From an uncultured Prevotellaceae bacterium (GTDB taxonomy: Bacteria > Bacteroidota > Bacteroidia > Bacteroidales > Bacteroidaceae): a DNA stretch of 33,145 bases. Below are positions 24,070-31,773 of the stretch, one piece after another (the stretch's first letter is position 1; every line of letters begins with the position of its first letter). Position numbers and translations under genes: made by a program. The stretch spans positions 1-33,145 of the forward strand of contig ONKX01000057.1 in assembly GCA_900318555.1 (NCBI GenBank). Reading direction: 5' to 3'. The notes beneath the pieces were generated by a model. That model was not told where the DNA came from. It saw nothing but the letters and a program-made list of their open reading frames with translations, and searched no databases.

Positions 24070-25533
24070 ATGAACGAAATCCAAAATCTGAACCCGCAGT
24101 GTATCTGGAAGAACTTCTATGCACTGACACAGGTGCCGCGTCCGAGCGGACATTTAGAGAAAGTACAGCAGTTTCTGCTTGACTTCGGTAAGCAGGCTGG
24201 GGTAGAGGCCTTCAAGGATCCCGCAGGGAATATCGTGTTCCGTAAGGCTGCCACACCAGGCTATGAGAACAGGAAGGGCATCATCCTGCAGGCCCACATG
24301 GATATGGTGCCGCAGAAGACGCCCGAGTCGAAGCATAACTTCGAGACCGACCCCATCGAACCGTGGATTGACGGTGAGTGGGTGAAGGCCAAGGGTACCA
24401 CGCTGGGTGCCGACAATGGTCTGGGCGTAGCAGCCATCATGGCCATCATGGAGGACAAGACCTTGAAGCATGGTCCCATCGACGCGCTGATTACGCGTGA
24501 CGAGGAGACGGGTATGTTTGGTGCCAACGAACTGCCCGAGAACGAATTGCAGGGTGACATCCTGCTGAACCTCGACTCTGAGCATTGGGGTAAGTTTGTC
24601 ATCGGCAGCGCCGGTGGTATTGACGTCACCGCAACGATGGACTATCAAGAGGCAGACACCGACCCCGAGGATGCTGCCGTGAAGGTGACCATCAAGAACC
24701 TGAGAGGCGGACACAGCGGTCTGGAGATTAACGAAGGGCGCGCCAATGCCAACAAACTGATGGTGCAGCTGGTGCGTGAAGCCATCGAAGAGACAGAGGC
24801 CCGTCTGGCTTCGTGGAATGGTGGTAATATGCGTAACGCAATCCCCTTCAAGGCCGAGGTGGTGCTGACACTGCCTAAGGAGAATGTTGCTGCGCTGAAG
24901 GAAATTGCTGACGACTGGAAGGAAACGTTCAACGACGAGTTCAAGCTCATCGAGCCGCAGGGTGTCGAGGTGATTGTCGAGGAGGTGGCTACGCCAGCCA
25001 AAGAGGTTCCCGTAGAGATTCAGGACAATCTGGTGAATGCTATTTACGGTTGTCACGACGGTGTCATCCGCTTTATTCCTGCCTATCCCAGCGTGGTAGA
25101 GACCTCGTCGAACCTCGCCATTATCAATATCGGTGAGGGCAAGGCAGCCATCAAGATTCTGGCCCGTTCGAGTCGTGAGGATATGAAGGACTATGTGGCT
25201 ACCATGCTGGAGAGCTGCTTCAATATGGCAGGCATGAAGGTCGAGACGAGCGGCTCGTATGGCGGATGGGACCCCAATCCCGACAGCGAAATCCTACACC
25301 TATTATTAAAAGAATATAAGGAACTGTTCGGCAAGGACGGCATCATTCAGGTGGACCACGCCGGTCTGGAGTGCTCGGTCATCCTGGGTAAGTATCCTTG
25401 GTTGGACGTCGTGAGTCTCGGTCCGACGATGAAGTCGCCGCACACCACGCAGGAGCGTGCACTCATTGAGACCATAGCACCTTTCTGGGAACTGCTGAAA
25501 AAGACCCTCGAGGATGTTCCGGTTAAAGGTTAA
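24070..25533 (+). CDS. pepD: Aminoacyl-histidine (Xaa-His) dipeptidase, peptidase family M20C
   Basis: The 487-residue length is normal for PepD. Metal-ligand motifs of the M20 di-zinc peptidases are in order: QAHMDMVP (His 76), GADNG (Asp 115), TRDEETGMFG (catalytic Glu 145 with Glu 146), LNLDSEHWG (Asp 169) and SPHTTQE (His 458). A central dimerisation/lid domain lies between about residues 200 and 390 (GGHSGLEI at its start). It is a cytoplasmic enzyme that splits dipeptides, with a preference in characterised members for those ending in His such as carnosine. It has its own promoter and ends in a strong hairpin terminator. The stop codon is embedded in a five-unit GGTTAAN repeat. Confidence 0.93.
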   Translation: MNEIQNLNPQCIWKNFYALTQVPRPSGHLEKVQQFLLDFGKQAGVEAFKDPAGNIVFRKAATPGYENRKGIILQAHMDMVPQKTPESKHNFETDPIEPWIDGEWVKAKGTTLGADNGLGVAAIMAIMEDKTLKHGPIDALITRDEETGMFGANELPENELQGDILLNLDSEHWGKFVIGSAGGIDVTATMDYQEADTDPEDAAVKVTIKNLRGGHSGLEINEGRANANKLMVQLVREAIEETEARLASWNGGNMRNAIPFKAEVVLTLPKENVAALKEIADDWKETFNDEFKLIEPQGVEVIVEEVATPAKEVPVEIQDNLVNAIYGCHDGVIRFIPAYPSVVETSSNLAIINIGEGKAAIKILARSSREDMKDYVATMLESCFNMAGMKVETSGSYGGWDPNPDSEILHLLLKEYKELFGKDGIIQVDHAGLECSVILGKYPWLDVVSLGPTMKSPHTTQERALIETIAPFWELLKKTLEDVPVKG

Positions 25534-25555
25534 TGGTTAAAGGTTAACGGTTAAT
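25521..25555. repeat. GGTTAAN heptanucleotide array over pepD stop codon
   Basis: Five consecutive units (GGTTAAA, GGTTAAT, GGTTAAA, GGTTAAC, GGTTAAT) cover the last codons and stop of pepD (TAA at 25531-25533). The unit differs from the GTTCAAY unit of the MACPF/GLUG region but has the same 7-base length and a variable last base. Confidence 0.9.
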
Positions 25556-25558
25556 GAT

Positions 25559-25596
25559 AAAAAAATGCAGATTTGTTTGGCAAATCTGCATTTTTT
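25559..25596 (+). terminator. Strong pepD terminator
   Basis: A perfect 10-base stem (TGCAGATTTG at 25566-25575 with CAAATCTGCA at 25581-25590) and a 5-base loop are flanked by seven A before and six T after. It is a clear intrinsic terminator, usable in both directions. Confidence 0.9.
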
Positions 25597-25607
25597 ACGT
25601 ACCTTTG
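25576..25607 (+). promoter_or_regulatory. corA promoter, overlapping the terminator
   Basis: TTTG (25576-25579), a 20-base gap and TACCTTTG (25600-25607) match the Bacteroidetes promoter form exactly. The -33 element lies in the loop of the pepD terminator and the gap spans its right arm and T-run. The predicted start is near 25614, leaving a leader of about 125 bases. Confidence 0.75.
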
Positions 25608-25636
25608 CCCCCGAATAACCAAAAAAGTAACAAAAA

Positions 25637-25672
25637 ATGGACGATTACCCGGCGAATCATTACAATTCGTAA
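25637..25672 (+). CDS. Candidate 11-residue leader peptide upstream of corA
   Basis: A short frame MDDYPANHYNS with start and stop lies about 23 bases after the predicted transcription start, preceded by an A-rich stretch (AACAAAAAATG) like other starts here. Acidic residues followed by Pro near the N-terminus are the feature that makes ribosomes unstable at low magnesium in enterobacterial MgtL-type leaders. It is followed by leader segments that can pair in exclusive ways (25688-25738). Whether it is translated is unknown, and chance could produce so short a frame. Confidence 0.35.
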   Translation: MDDYPANHYNS

Positions 25673-25687
25673 GGCAGGGGAGCAGCA

Positions 25688-25738
25688 GGCAAGACCGCTA
25701 ATCCTCTTGCCGCTAAACTATTTTAAAGGATTAGCAAG
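25688..25738 (+). promoter_or_regulatory. corA leader with alternative hairpins
   Basis: GGCAAGA (25688-25694) can pair with TCTTGCC (25705-25711). CTAATCC in its loop (25698-25704) can instead pair with GGATTAG (25728-25734), which overlaps the ribosome-binding AAAGGA. CTTGC (25706-25710) can pair with GCAAG just before the ATG (25734-25738). These pairings compete, as in attenuator or translational-control leaders. No known riboswitch class is recognised. Confidence 0.35.
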
Positions 25739-26665
25739 ATGAAGACTTTCTGGAACACCCAAGGGGGGCTCAGCCAGCTCAGCGAGTGGCAGCCCAACTG
25801 CTGGATACAGGTAACGTGTCCGACAGAAGAAGACCAGCAGATGCTGGAGGAGGAGTACAAGATTCCCGACTACTTCCTCTCCGACATCAGCGATACCGAC
25901 GAGCGTGCCCGTTACGAATACGATGACGGTTGGATGCTCATCATTCTGCGTATTCCCTATGTCAAGGAGATACGCTCGAGGACCCCGTATACCACGGTGC
26001 CGCTGGGTATCATCCACAAGCGCGACGTGACCATTACCGTATGCTATTACGAGACGAACATGATGATTGACTTCGTCAGTTTCCAGCAAAAACGCGGTGC
26101 GGGATTCACCGACTATGTCGATATGATATTCCGTCTGTTCCTCTCGTCAGCCGTATGGTATCTGAAGCGCCTGAAGCAGATCTCAATGCTCATTGACAAG
26201 GCAAAGCGCAACCTGGACCGCGAAGTGAACAACGAAAGTCTGATTGGTCTGAGTCGTCTGCAGGACTCGCTGACCTACTTCAACACCTCCATCCGAGGCA
26301 ACGAGACGCTGCTGTCGAAGTTGAAGTTCAAGCTGCAGATTGACGAATTGGACGCCGACCTCATTGAGGATGTCAACATCGAGATGACGCAGGCCCGCGA
26401 GACGACGAACATCTATTCGAACATCTTGGAGTCAACGATGGATACTTACCAGTCGATTATCAACAATAACATGAACACTATCATGCGTACGTTGACGTCG
26501 GTGACCATTATCCTCATGTTGCCGACGTTGGTGGCATCATTCTTCGGCATGAACCTTGTCAACGGTATGGAGAATAGTCCCATAGGATTTGTCGTCGCCA
26601 TCATCATTTCGGTGCTCATTTCGGTCATCTCACTGCTTGTTTTCCGTCACAAACGACTGATTTAA
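25739..26665 (+). CDS. corA: CorA-family magnesium/divalent metal channel
   Basis: 308 residues, a typical CorA length. A soluble alpha/beta N-terminal domain and a long helical stalk (RLKQISMLIDKAKRNLDREVN onward) are followed by two C-terminal membrane segments (about residues 248-268 and 282-300). Between them is the invariant Gly-Met-Asn signature at residues 270-272 (FFGMNLVNGMENS). The MPEL motif of classical CorA is absent from the loop, as in many divergent members, so transport of other divalent ions is possible. It would act as a pentamer in the inner membrane. It has its own promoter inside the pepD terminator and a long leader with a possible leader peptide. Confidence 0.92.
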   Translation: MKTFWNTQGGLSQLSEWQPNCWIQVTCPTEEDQQMLEEEYKIPDYFLSDISDTDERARYEYDDGWMLIILRIPYVKEIRSRTPYTTVPLGIIHKRDVTITVCYYETNMMIDFVSFQQKRGAGFTDYVDMIFRLFLSSAVWYLKRLKQISMLIDKAKRNLDREVNNESLIGLSRLQDSLTYFNTSIRGNETLLSKLKFKLQIDELDADLIEDVNIEMTQARETTNIYSNILESTMDTYQSIINNNMNTIMRTLTSVTIILMLPTLVASFFGMNLVNGMENSPIGFVVAIIISVLISVISLLVFRHKRLI

Positions 26666-26694
26666 CCACTTTTTTCAAAAAAAATTAGGTGGTT
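26664..26694 (+). terminator. Possible corA terminator
   Basis: AACCAC (26664-26669) pairs with GTGGTT (26689-26694), with the T-run and A-run between them also able to pair. It begins inside the corA stop codon. The following T-tract is poor, so strength is uncertain. Confidence 0.4.
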
Positions 26695-26708
26695 TCAGAT
26701 TTTATTGC

Positions 26709-26716
26709 TAATTTTG
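26709..26716 (+). promoter_or_regulatory. Promoter -7 element of DUF349 gene
   Basis: TAATTTTG matches TAnnTTTG; a clear -33 TTTG is missing at the right distance. It would give a leader of about 48 bases before the ATG at 26771. Confidence 0.4.
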
Positions 26717-26770
26717 CCGAATACTTGGCAAAATGGCCGGATTTGTATTACATGAACTAAAACATTTTTA

Positions 26771-28645
26771 ATGATGGACTCTCTAGAAAAAACTCCCATC
26801 GAGGAGCAGACCGTAGAACAAAACGCAGTGGAAACCCCAGTCGAGCAGACCGCAGAGGTTGTTGAAGTTCCAGAAACTCCAGAAGTTTCGGAAACTTCCG
26901 AGAATGTGGAAGCTCCCGTAGAGGCTGAACGCAAGCAGTATCAAACAAAGAAAGAGGTGTTGGAGCGCGTACGTGAGATAGCTCATGGCGACGAAGCACC
27001 CCAGAAGGAGGAGGTTGACTACCTGAAGACCGCCTTCTACAAGTTGCATATTGCCGAGCGCGAGGCACGCCTGAAGGACTATATCGACGCTGGCGGCGAC
27101 CCTGAGCAGTATCAGATTACCCCTGACGAGCTGGAGGAAGCTTTCAAGGCTGAGATGGGTGTTATCAAGGAAAAGCGTCAGAAGCTGTTCAAGGAGCAGG
27201 AGCAGGAGAAACAGGTGAACCTGGAAAAGAAGCTCGCCATCATTGAAAAGATCAAGGCAATGGTTACCTCGCCCGAGGAAGCCAATAAGTCGTATAAGGA
27301 TTTCAAGGCTCTGCAGGACGAGTGGAAAGAAATCAAGAACGTACCTGCCGAGAAGGCCAACGAGCTGTGGCGTAACTATCAGCTGTATGTAGAGCAGTTC
27401 TACGATTTGCTGAAGTTGAACAGTGAGGCTCGTGAGTACGACTTCAAGAAGAATCTGGAGTTGAAGACGAAGTTGTGTGAGGCAGCAGAAAAGCTGGCAG
27501 ACGAGCCGGATGTCATCAGTGCGTTCCACCAGTTGCAGAAGCTGCATCAGGAATATCGCGAAATAGGTCCTGTCAGCAAGGAGTTGCGCGAGGAGATATG
27601 GAACCGCTTCAAGGCGGCATCCACCGTTATCAACAAGCGTCACCAGCAGCATTTTGAAGGCATGCGTGCCAAGGAAGAAGACAATCTGGCAAAGAAGACC
27701 GCTCTTTGTGAGAAGGTAGAGGCTATTGCCGCTGAGGAGAACAAGACGGGTTCGGACTGGGAGCGTCATACGAAGGAGATCATCGAGTTGCAGGCTGAGT
27801 GGAAGACCATCGGTTTTGCTCCTCAGAAGATGAACGTCAAGATTTTCGAGCGTTTCCGTGCTGCGTGTGATGATTTCTTTGGACGCAAGGCAGAATATTT
27901 CCGTACGCTGAAGGAGAATTTCAAGGAGAATGCCGAGAAGAAGCGTGCACTCATCGAGAAAGCGAAGGCGCTGCAGGATTCTACCGAATGGAAATCGACG
28001 GGCGACAAGCTCATCAACCTTCAGAAGGAATGGAAGACCATCGGTATGGTTCCCAAGAAATTGGGCGACCAACTGTGGGAGGAGTTCCTCGGTGCCTGCA
28101 ACAAGTTCTTCGAGGCCCGCAAGGCCGCTGGCGGTGGAACACGTAGTGACGAGCGCGAGAATTTGGAGAAGAAGCGTGATGTCATCGAACGTCTGAAGGC
28201 CGCTGCCGAAGAGGCTGGTGAAGGTTTGCAGGAGAAAGTGCAGCAGCTCGTTGAGGAGTATCAGGCTATTGGTCATGTTCCCTTCAAGGAGAAGGATAAG
28301 TTGTATGAGGAGTATCATGCCGTGCTCGACAAGCTTTACAAGGAACTGAACATTTCCGTTGCCAAGCGTCGCCTGACGAAGTTCAAGGATAACCTCAAAC
28401 AGGTTGCCGAGCGTGGTGAGAATGCTCTCGACAGCGAGCGCGCACGTCTGATGCGTCAGTATGAACAGCTGAAACAGGAGGTGCAGACCTACGAGAACAA
28501 CCTTGGTTTCCTCAATGCTTCGTCGAAGAAGGGTAATTCGCTCATTGACGAGATGAACCGCAAGGTGCAGAAGTTGAAGGATGAGGTGCAGCTGGTACGT
28601 GAAAAGATCAAGGCTATTGACGCTGAGAACGCCAATAAGGAATAA
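26771..28645 (+). CDS. DUF349 repeat protein, coiled-coil rich (624 aa)
   Basis: The start is ATGATG (26771 or 26774). The first 60 residues are acidic and rich in Glu, Val and Pro (low complexity). The rest is almost all charged helix with five DUF349 repeats, recognised by the core EW/EYxxIGxVP near residues 183 (divergent, EWKEIKNVP), 263, 343, 420 and 496, spaced about 77-80. A C-terminal coiled coil ends in Lys/Glu-rich sequence. There is no signal peptide, so it is cytoplasmic. The biochemical function of these widespread Bacteroidetes proteins is not known to me. It is a single-gene unit closed by a strong terminator. An antisense frame over 500 codons long is a by-product of the repeated Glu/Lys codons. 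Confidence 0.88.
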   Translation: MMDSLEKTPIEEQTVEQNAVETPVEQTAEVVEVPETPEVSETSENVEAPVEAERKQYQTKKEVLERVREIAHGDEAPQKEEVDYLKTAFYKLHIAEREARLKDYIDAGGDPEQYQITPDELEEAFKAEMGVIKEKRQKLFKEQEQEKQVNLEKKLAIIEKIKAMVTSPEEANKSYKDFKALQDEWKEIKNVPAEKANELWRNYQLYVEQFYDLLKLNSEAREYDFKKNLELKTKLCEAAEKLADEPDVISAFHQLQKLHQEYREIGPVSKELREEIWNRFKAASTVINKRHQQHFEGMRAKEEDNLAKKTALCEKVEAIAAEENKTGSDWERHTKEIIELQAEWKTIGFAPQKMNVKIFERFRAACDDFFGRKAEYFRTLKENFKENAEKKRALIEKAKALQDSTEWKSTGDKLINLQKEWKTIGMVPKKLGDQLWEEFLGACNKFFEARKAAGGGTRSDERENLEKKRDVIERLKAAAEEAGEGLQEKVQQLVEEYQAIGHVPFKEKDKLYEEYHAVLDKLYKELNISVAKRRLTKFKDNLKQVAERGENALDSERARLMRQYEQLKQEVQTYENNLGFLNASSKKGNSLIDEMNRKVQKLKDEVQLVREKIKAIDAENANKE

Positions 28646-28649
28646 AAGA

Positions 28650-28682
28650 AAGAGGGTGTCAACATCAAATTGACACCCTCTT
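28650..28682. terminator. Bidirectional terminator between convergent genes
   Basis: A perfect 13-base stem (AAGAGGGTGTCAA at 28650-28662 with its complement at 28670-28682) and 7-base loop are followed by ATTTTTT on the plus strand. It separates the DUF349 gene from the convergent Rid gene ending at 28698 and can serve both. Confidence 0.92.
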
Positions 28683-28697
28683 ATTTTTTCATATCGT

Positions 28698-29843
28698 TTA
28701 GAATTGAGGCATGGTCGTGTCGTCGTTTTGGCGTACGGCCATGCATTCCATTTCTACCAACCATCCCGGACGGCATACTGCAGCGTGGGTGATGACACAG
28801 GGCTTGCCGGGGAAACGCTCCTCGAAGAGGTTGCGCACCAGTTCGTAATCGGACACGTCGCGCAGATAGACAATCATGTGGGCCACATCGTCGTAGGTGC
28901 AATTAGCCTCCTTCAACAGCGCCTCTACGTTCTCCCAAAGGCGCTGTGTCTGACGCTCTATATCCTTGGGGAACATGATCTCACCCTTGTTATTGATGCT
29001 CGCCGTACCTGAGATGAAGACGTGAGTGCGGTCACCATAGTCCACACGCGTGCCACGCTCGAAACTGACACCATAGTCGCTAGTGCGGTTCAGGTGCGTA
29101 GGAGCATAAAGATGGTGTATCTGCTCGGGTTGGATACCGGCAATGCCGTAATTGTCCATCTGCGTCAGTACGTTAGGATCCTGCTGGCGTCCACCAATAC
29201 CTGTTGAGGCAATGAAATGCGTATGCTGCGTCAGTCCCTGGGTGAAGAACACCTGATTGCGAGCTCTGACGACACCACCGTAGTTCAGGTCGATATCGTT
29301 GACGAACAGCCATGTGCGGATGCAGTTATCTGACAGTTTACAACCCTCTTCAGCCAACTGCATGATGTACTCGTTGAACAAGAGGCGCATCTGGTATTCT
29401 GAGTTTGCTGCCAGGTTGCAGGCACTGCCGTTCCACAGGTGGCGGAACTGTCCGTGACGTACTTCATAGAGTCCGCTTCTGGCAACTCCCGTCTGTACCC
29501 CCGTCATCAGATATACCCACAACGCCACTTTTGTACCGTCGAGGGGTGCTTGTTGGATGACGCTCTTGGCACATGGGGTCATATCCGAAGCGAATATGTC
29601 CTCAGCCTGATTGGCAGCGTCACTTAGGAAGTAACGCTTGAACACTGCCTGCGGACGGCCTGGAAGCTGGTCCAGCAAACCATTGTATGCGTCCATCACT
29701 GCCTCTAACTGTTTGGCATACGTCAGTCCCTTTTTGCTGACGTGAATCATCACGTGATATTCCTTCACCTCCGTGCCGTTGTCAAAGCAGAACACCTCGG
29801 CACGAGCATTTTCAAAGTCTATTTTTGATAGTTGCTTGTCCAT
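28698..29843 (-). CDS. Two-domain Rid (YjgF/YER057c/UK114)-superfamily protein
   Basis: I start it at ATG 29843 (MDKQLSKIDFENARAEVF), 20 bases below the promoter -7; this gives 381 residues instead of 395 from an upstream start. The C-terminal 130 or so residues are a Rid fold: GTASINNKGEIMFPKDIERQTQRLWENVEALL, then YLRDVSDY, and CRPGWLVEMECMAV, whose Arg fits the conserved active-site Arg of imine deaminases. The N-terminal part is longer than in RidA. The overall plan recalls the FkbO/Hyg5 chorismatase-like branch, where two Rid-like halves are fused. The substrate cannot be assigned from sequence alone. It is cytoplasmic, monocistronic, and divergent from the transpeptidase gene. Confidence 0.75.
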   Translation of the reverse strand: MDKQLSKIDFENARAEVFCFDNGTEVKEYHVMIHVSKKGLTYAKQLEAVMDAYNGLLDQLPGRPQAVFKRYFLSDAANQAEDIFASDMTPCAKSVIQQAPLDGTKVALWVYLMTGVQTGVARSGLYEVRHGQFRHLWNGSACNLAANSEYQMRLLFNEYIMQLAEEGCKLSDNCIRTWLFVNDIDLNYGGVVRARNQVFFTQGLTQHTHFIASTGIGGRQQDPNVLTQMDNYGIAGIQPEQIHHLYAPTHLNRTSDYGVSFERGTRVDYGDRTHVFISGTASINNKGEIMFPKDIERQTQRLWENVEALLKEANCTYDDVAHMIVYLRDVSDYELVRNLFEERFPGKPCVITHAAVCRPGWLVEMECMAVRQNDDTTMPQF

Positions 29844-29862
29844 TGTTTTTTCTTTTCGCCGC

Positions 29863-29893
29863 CAAAGGTACAAAAAAGTGAGCACATAACAAA
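29863..29893 (-). promoter_or_regulatory. Promoter of Rid-family gene
   Basis: On the minus strand TTTG (29893-29890), a 19-base gap and TACCTTTG (29870-29863) match the Bacteroidetes promoter form exactly. It faces away from the transpeptidase promoter. Confidence 0.75.
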
Positions 29894-29933
29894 ATAAAAA
29901 TGTTTTTTATTTCTTTTTGTCGACTATAAGTGC

Positions 29934-29941
29934 TATCTTTG
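29934..29941 (+). promoter_or_regulatory. Promoter -7 of transpeptidase gene
   Basis: TATCTTTG matches TAnnTTTG exactly; the upstream area is T-rich but has no exact TTTG at 19-21 bases. It gives a leader of about 20 bases before ATG 29969. Confidence 0.5.
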
Positions 29942-29968
29942 CAACAAATATACACGGCAACAACAAAA

Positions 29969-31111
29969 ATGGAACACAAATATCGCTTTTTTTTAATATT
30001 CGCCATGCTGCTCATGACGAGTTTGTCACTGAACGCACAAGACCTGCCGACGGACGGACCATTGACGCTGCGACCTTTGCTGCAACAATTGGGCGAACGT
30101 CTGCTGAAAGGTAAGACGGGGGCCATTGTAGCCATCAATCCTGCCAATGGTGAGATACTCTGTCTGGCGACGAACACCCCTCAGGGTAGTGATGTCCGTC
30201 AGGCCATCGGGAAACCACAGGCTCCTGGTTCGACATTTAAGACGGCGCAGGCACTGGTAATGCTTTCTGAGGGCAGTATCACTCCAGAGACCGCTGTGAA
30301 GTGTGAGAATGGCGTGACGGATGGTAATATCAAGGTGGGTTGTCATCAGCACCGCTCACCGCTGAAACTGAAGGATGCGCTGGCACAGTCGTGCAACACG
30401 TGGTTCCTGATGACGTTCGCTTCGATGATCAACGATGACTTTATGTATGAGACGCGTGACGAGGCTATCACGACTTGGCGCAGTTATATGCAGTCGATGG
30501 GACTGGGTGGTCCTATGCATATCGATATTGCTGGTGAACAGGGTGGTCTGTTGGCTGGTGCCGACTACCTGAACCGTCGCTATCCGAAGGGCTGGGACGG
30601 AAAGACCATCTGGTGGGCAGGTATGGGGCAGGGTGACGTCACGCTGACGCCCTTGCAGTTGTGCAACCTCGCTGTTACCATTGCCAATAGGGGCTGGTTC
30701 TACGTGCCGCATATCCATAAGGACACGAAGAACCAGCGTTATCTCACCCGTCGTCAGACGAAGGTGGTGCCAGAAGCTTATGCACCTGTTGTGGAGGGTA
30801 TGCGCCTGGCCGTAGAGAAGGGTACAGCTGCCGGCATCCGCACCACGTATCCTATTTGTGGCAAGACGGGAACTGTCGAGAATCCTGGTGCCGACCATTC
30901 GGCATTCATCGCCTTTGCACCGATGAACGACCCAAAGATTGCCGTCAGTGTGTATGTCGAACACGGAGGTTTCGGTGCCGACCTCGCCGCTCCGATGGCT
31001 GCACTCATCATTGAACAATATCTGAAGGGTAAGCTTTCTACTCAGTCCGAAGCGCGCGCCAAACGCCTCGAAGCCAAAATCATCAATCAAACGCGACCTG
31101 TTTCGCAATAG
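29969..31111 (+). CDS. Short penicillin-binding transpeptidase-domain protein
   Basis: I choose ATG 29969 (MEHKYRFFLIFAMLLMTSLSLNAQ, a cleavable signal peptide ending near NAQ-D), giving 380 residues; a start at 29930 would lie inside the promoter. All three penicillin-binding motifs are present: Ser88-Thr-Phe-Lys91, Ser141-Cys-Asn143 and Lys299-Thr-Gly-Thr302. It should therefore be a DD-transpeptidase-fold enzyme with the nucleophile Ser88. Compared with class B PBPs of about 600 residues, it lacks the membrane anchor and the N-terminal dimerisation domain. It is exported to the periplasm. The role may be accessory peptidoglycan cross-linking or beta-lactam hydrolysis/sensing; the motifs alone do not decide. 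The 3' end overlaps convergent radC by 25 bases. Confidence 0.85.
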   Translation: MEHKYRFFLIFAMLLMTSLSLNAQDLPTDGPLTLRPLLQQLGERLLKGKTGAIVAINPANGEILCLATNTPQGSDVRQAIGKPQAPGSTFKTAQALVMLSEGSITPETAVKCENGVTDGNIKVGCHQHRSPLKLKDALAQSCNTWFLMTFASMINDDFMYETRDEAITTWRSYMQSMGLGGPMHIDIAGEQGGLLAGADYLNRRYPKGWDGKTIWWAGMGQGDVTLTPLQLCNLAVTIANRGWFYVPHIHKDTKNQRYLTRRQTKVVPEAYAPVVEGMRLAVEKGTAAGIRTTYPICGKTGTVENPGADHSAFIAFAPMNDPKIAVSVYVEHGGFGADLAAPMAALIIEQYLKGKLSTQSEARAKRLEAKIINQTRPVSQ

Positions 31112-31773
31112 CTGTAGTAGGCTCCGTCAGTGATGATGACGTGATCGAGAAATTTGATGCGCATCAGCTGGCAGGCGCGTTGGATGCTGGTAGTCAGGTC
31201 GTTGTCCATTGAACTGGGACGCAACGAACCTGAGGGGTGATTATGGCAAATGGCTAGCATGGTTGCATTGGCGAGTACAGCCTCGCGGATGATGATACGA
31301 ATGTCGACTGCCGTCTCTGTGATACCTCCGTGCGAGATACGTATCTGTTTGATGAGGCGGTGGTTTTGGTTCATGAGCAACAACCAGAACTCTTCGACGT
31401 CAAGGTCCTGCAATTGTGGATGCATGTAGTTGTAGATGAGGGTTGCCGTGCCTAAGTCGGGTCGTTCCTCGGGTTTTCCACTTTGTCGACGTTTGCCCAG
31501 TTCGCAGGCAGCAAGGATGGTGATAGCCTTTGCCTCTCCTACGCCATTATATCGGCAAAGGTCGCGAATGGTGAGTTTTCCCAAGGTATTTAGGTTGTTG
31601 TTGCAGTCAGCAAGAATATGCCTCATCAGCGTGACGGCATCTTCCTTCGTGGATCCTGAACCAACCAGTATGGCCAATAACTCGGCATCAGTCAGTGCCG
31701 ACGGACCGAGCCGCATGAGTTTCTCGCGTGGACGGTCTTCCTCTGCCCACTGGTTGATGTTCAGCTTATCCAT
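31087..31773 (-). CDS. radC: RadC/JAB-domain DNA-repair-associated protein
   Basis: 228 residues, the usual length. The N-terminal UPF0758 part (REKLMRLGPSALTDAELLAILVGSG) and helix-hairpin-helix segment (LCRYNGVGEAKAITILAACELGKRR) precede the JAB/MPN metalloprotease-like core. The core carries the motif His177-Asn-His179-Pro-Ser-Gly and Ser187-x-x-Asp190, so metal-binding residues are intact. The biological role of RadC is unsettled despite its name. Its start overlaps the end of the glycosyltransferase gene by 8 bases, and its stop runs 25 bases into the convergent transpeptidase gene. Confidence 0.93.
   Translation of the reverse strand: MDKLNINQWAEEDRPREKLMRLGPSALTDAELLAILVGSGSTKEDAVTLMRHILADCNNNLNTLGKLTIRDLCRYNGVGEAKAITILAACELGKRRQSGKPEERPDLGTATLIYNYMHPQLQDLDVEEFWLLLMNQNHRLIKQIRISHGGITETAVDIRIIIREAVLANATMLAICHNHPSGSLRPSSMDNDLTTSIQRACQLMRIKFLDHVIITDGAYYSYCETGRV

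Noticed and set aside
24154-25056. A 300-codon antisense open frame across pepD
   Set aside because: pepD has all its catalytic motifs on the other strand; the antisense product has no recognisable feature.
26783-28318. A 511-codon antisense open frame across the DUF349 gene
   Set aside because: It is opposite a well-supported gene whose Glu/Lys-rich codons rarely give stops on the other strand; the protein is a Leu-rich low-complexity product with no domain.
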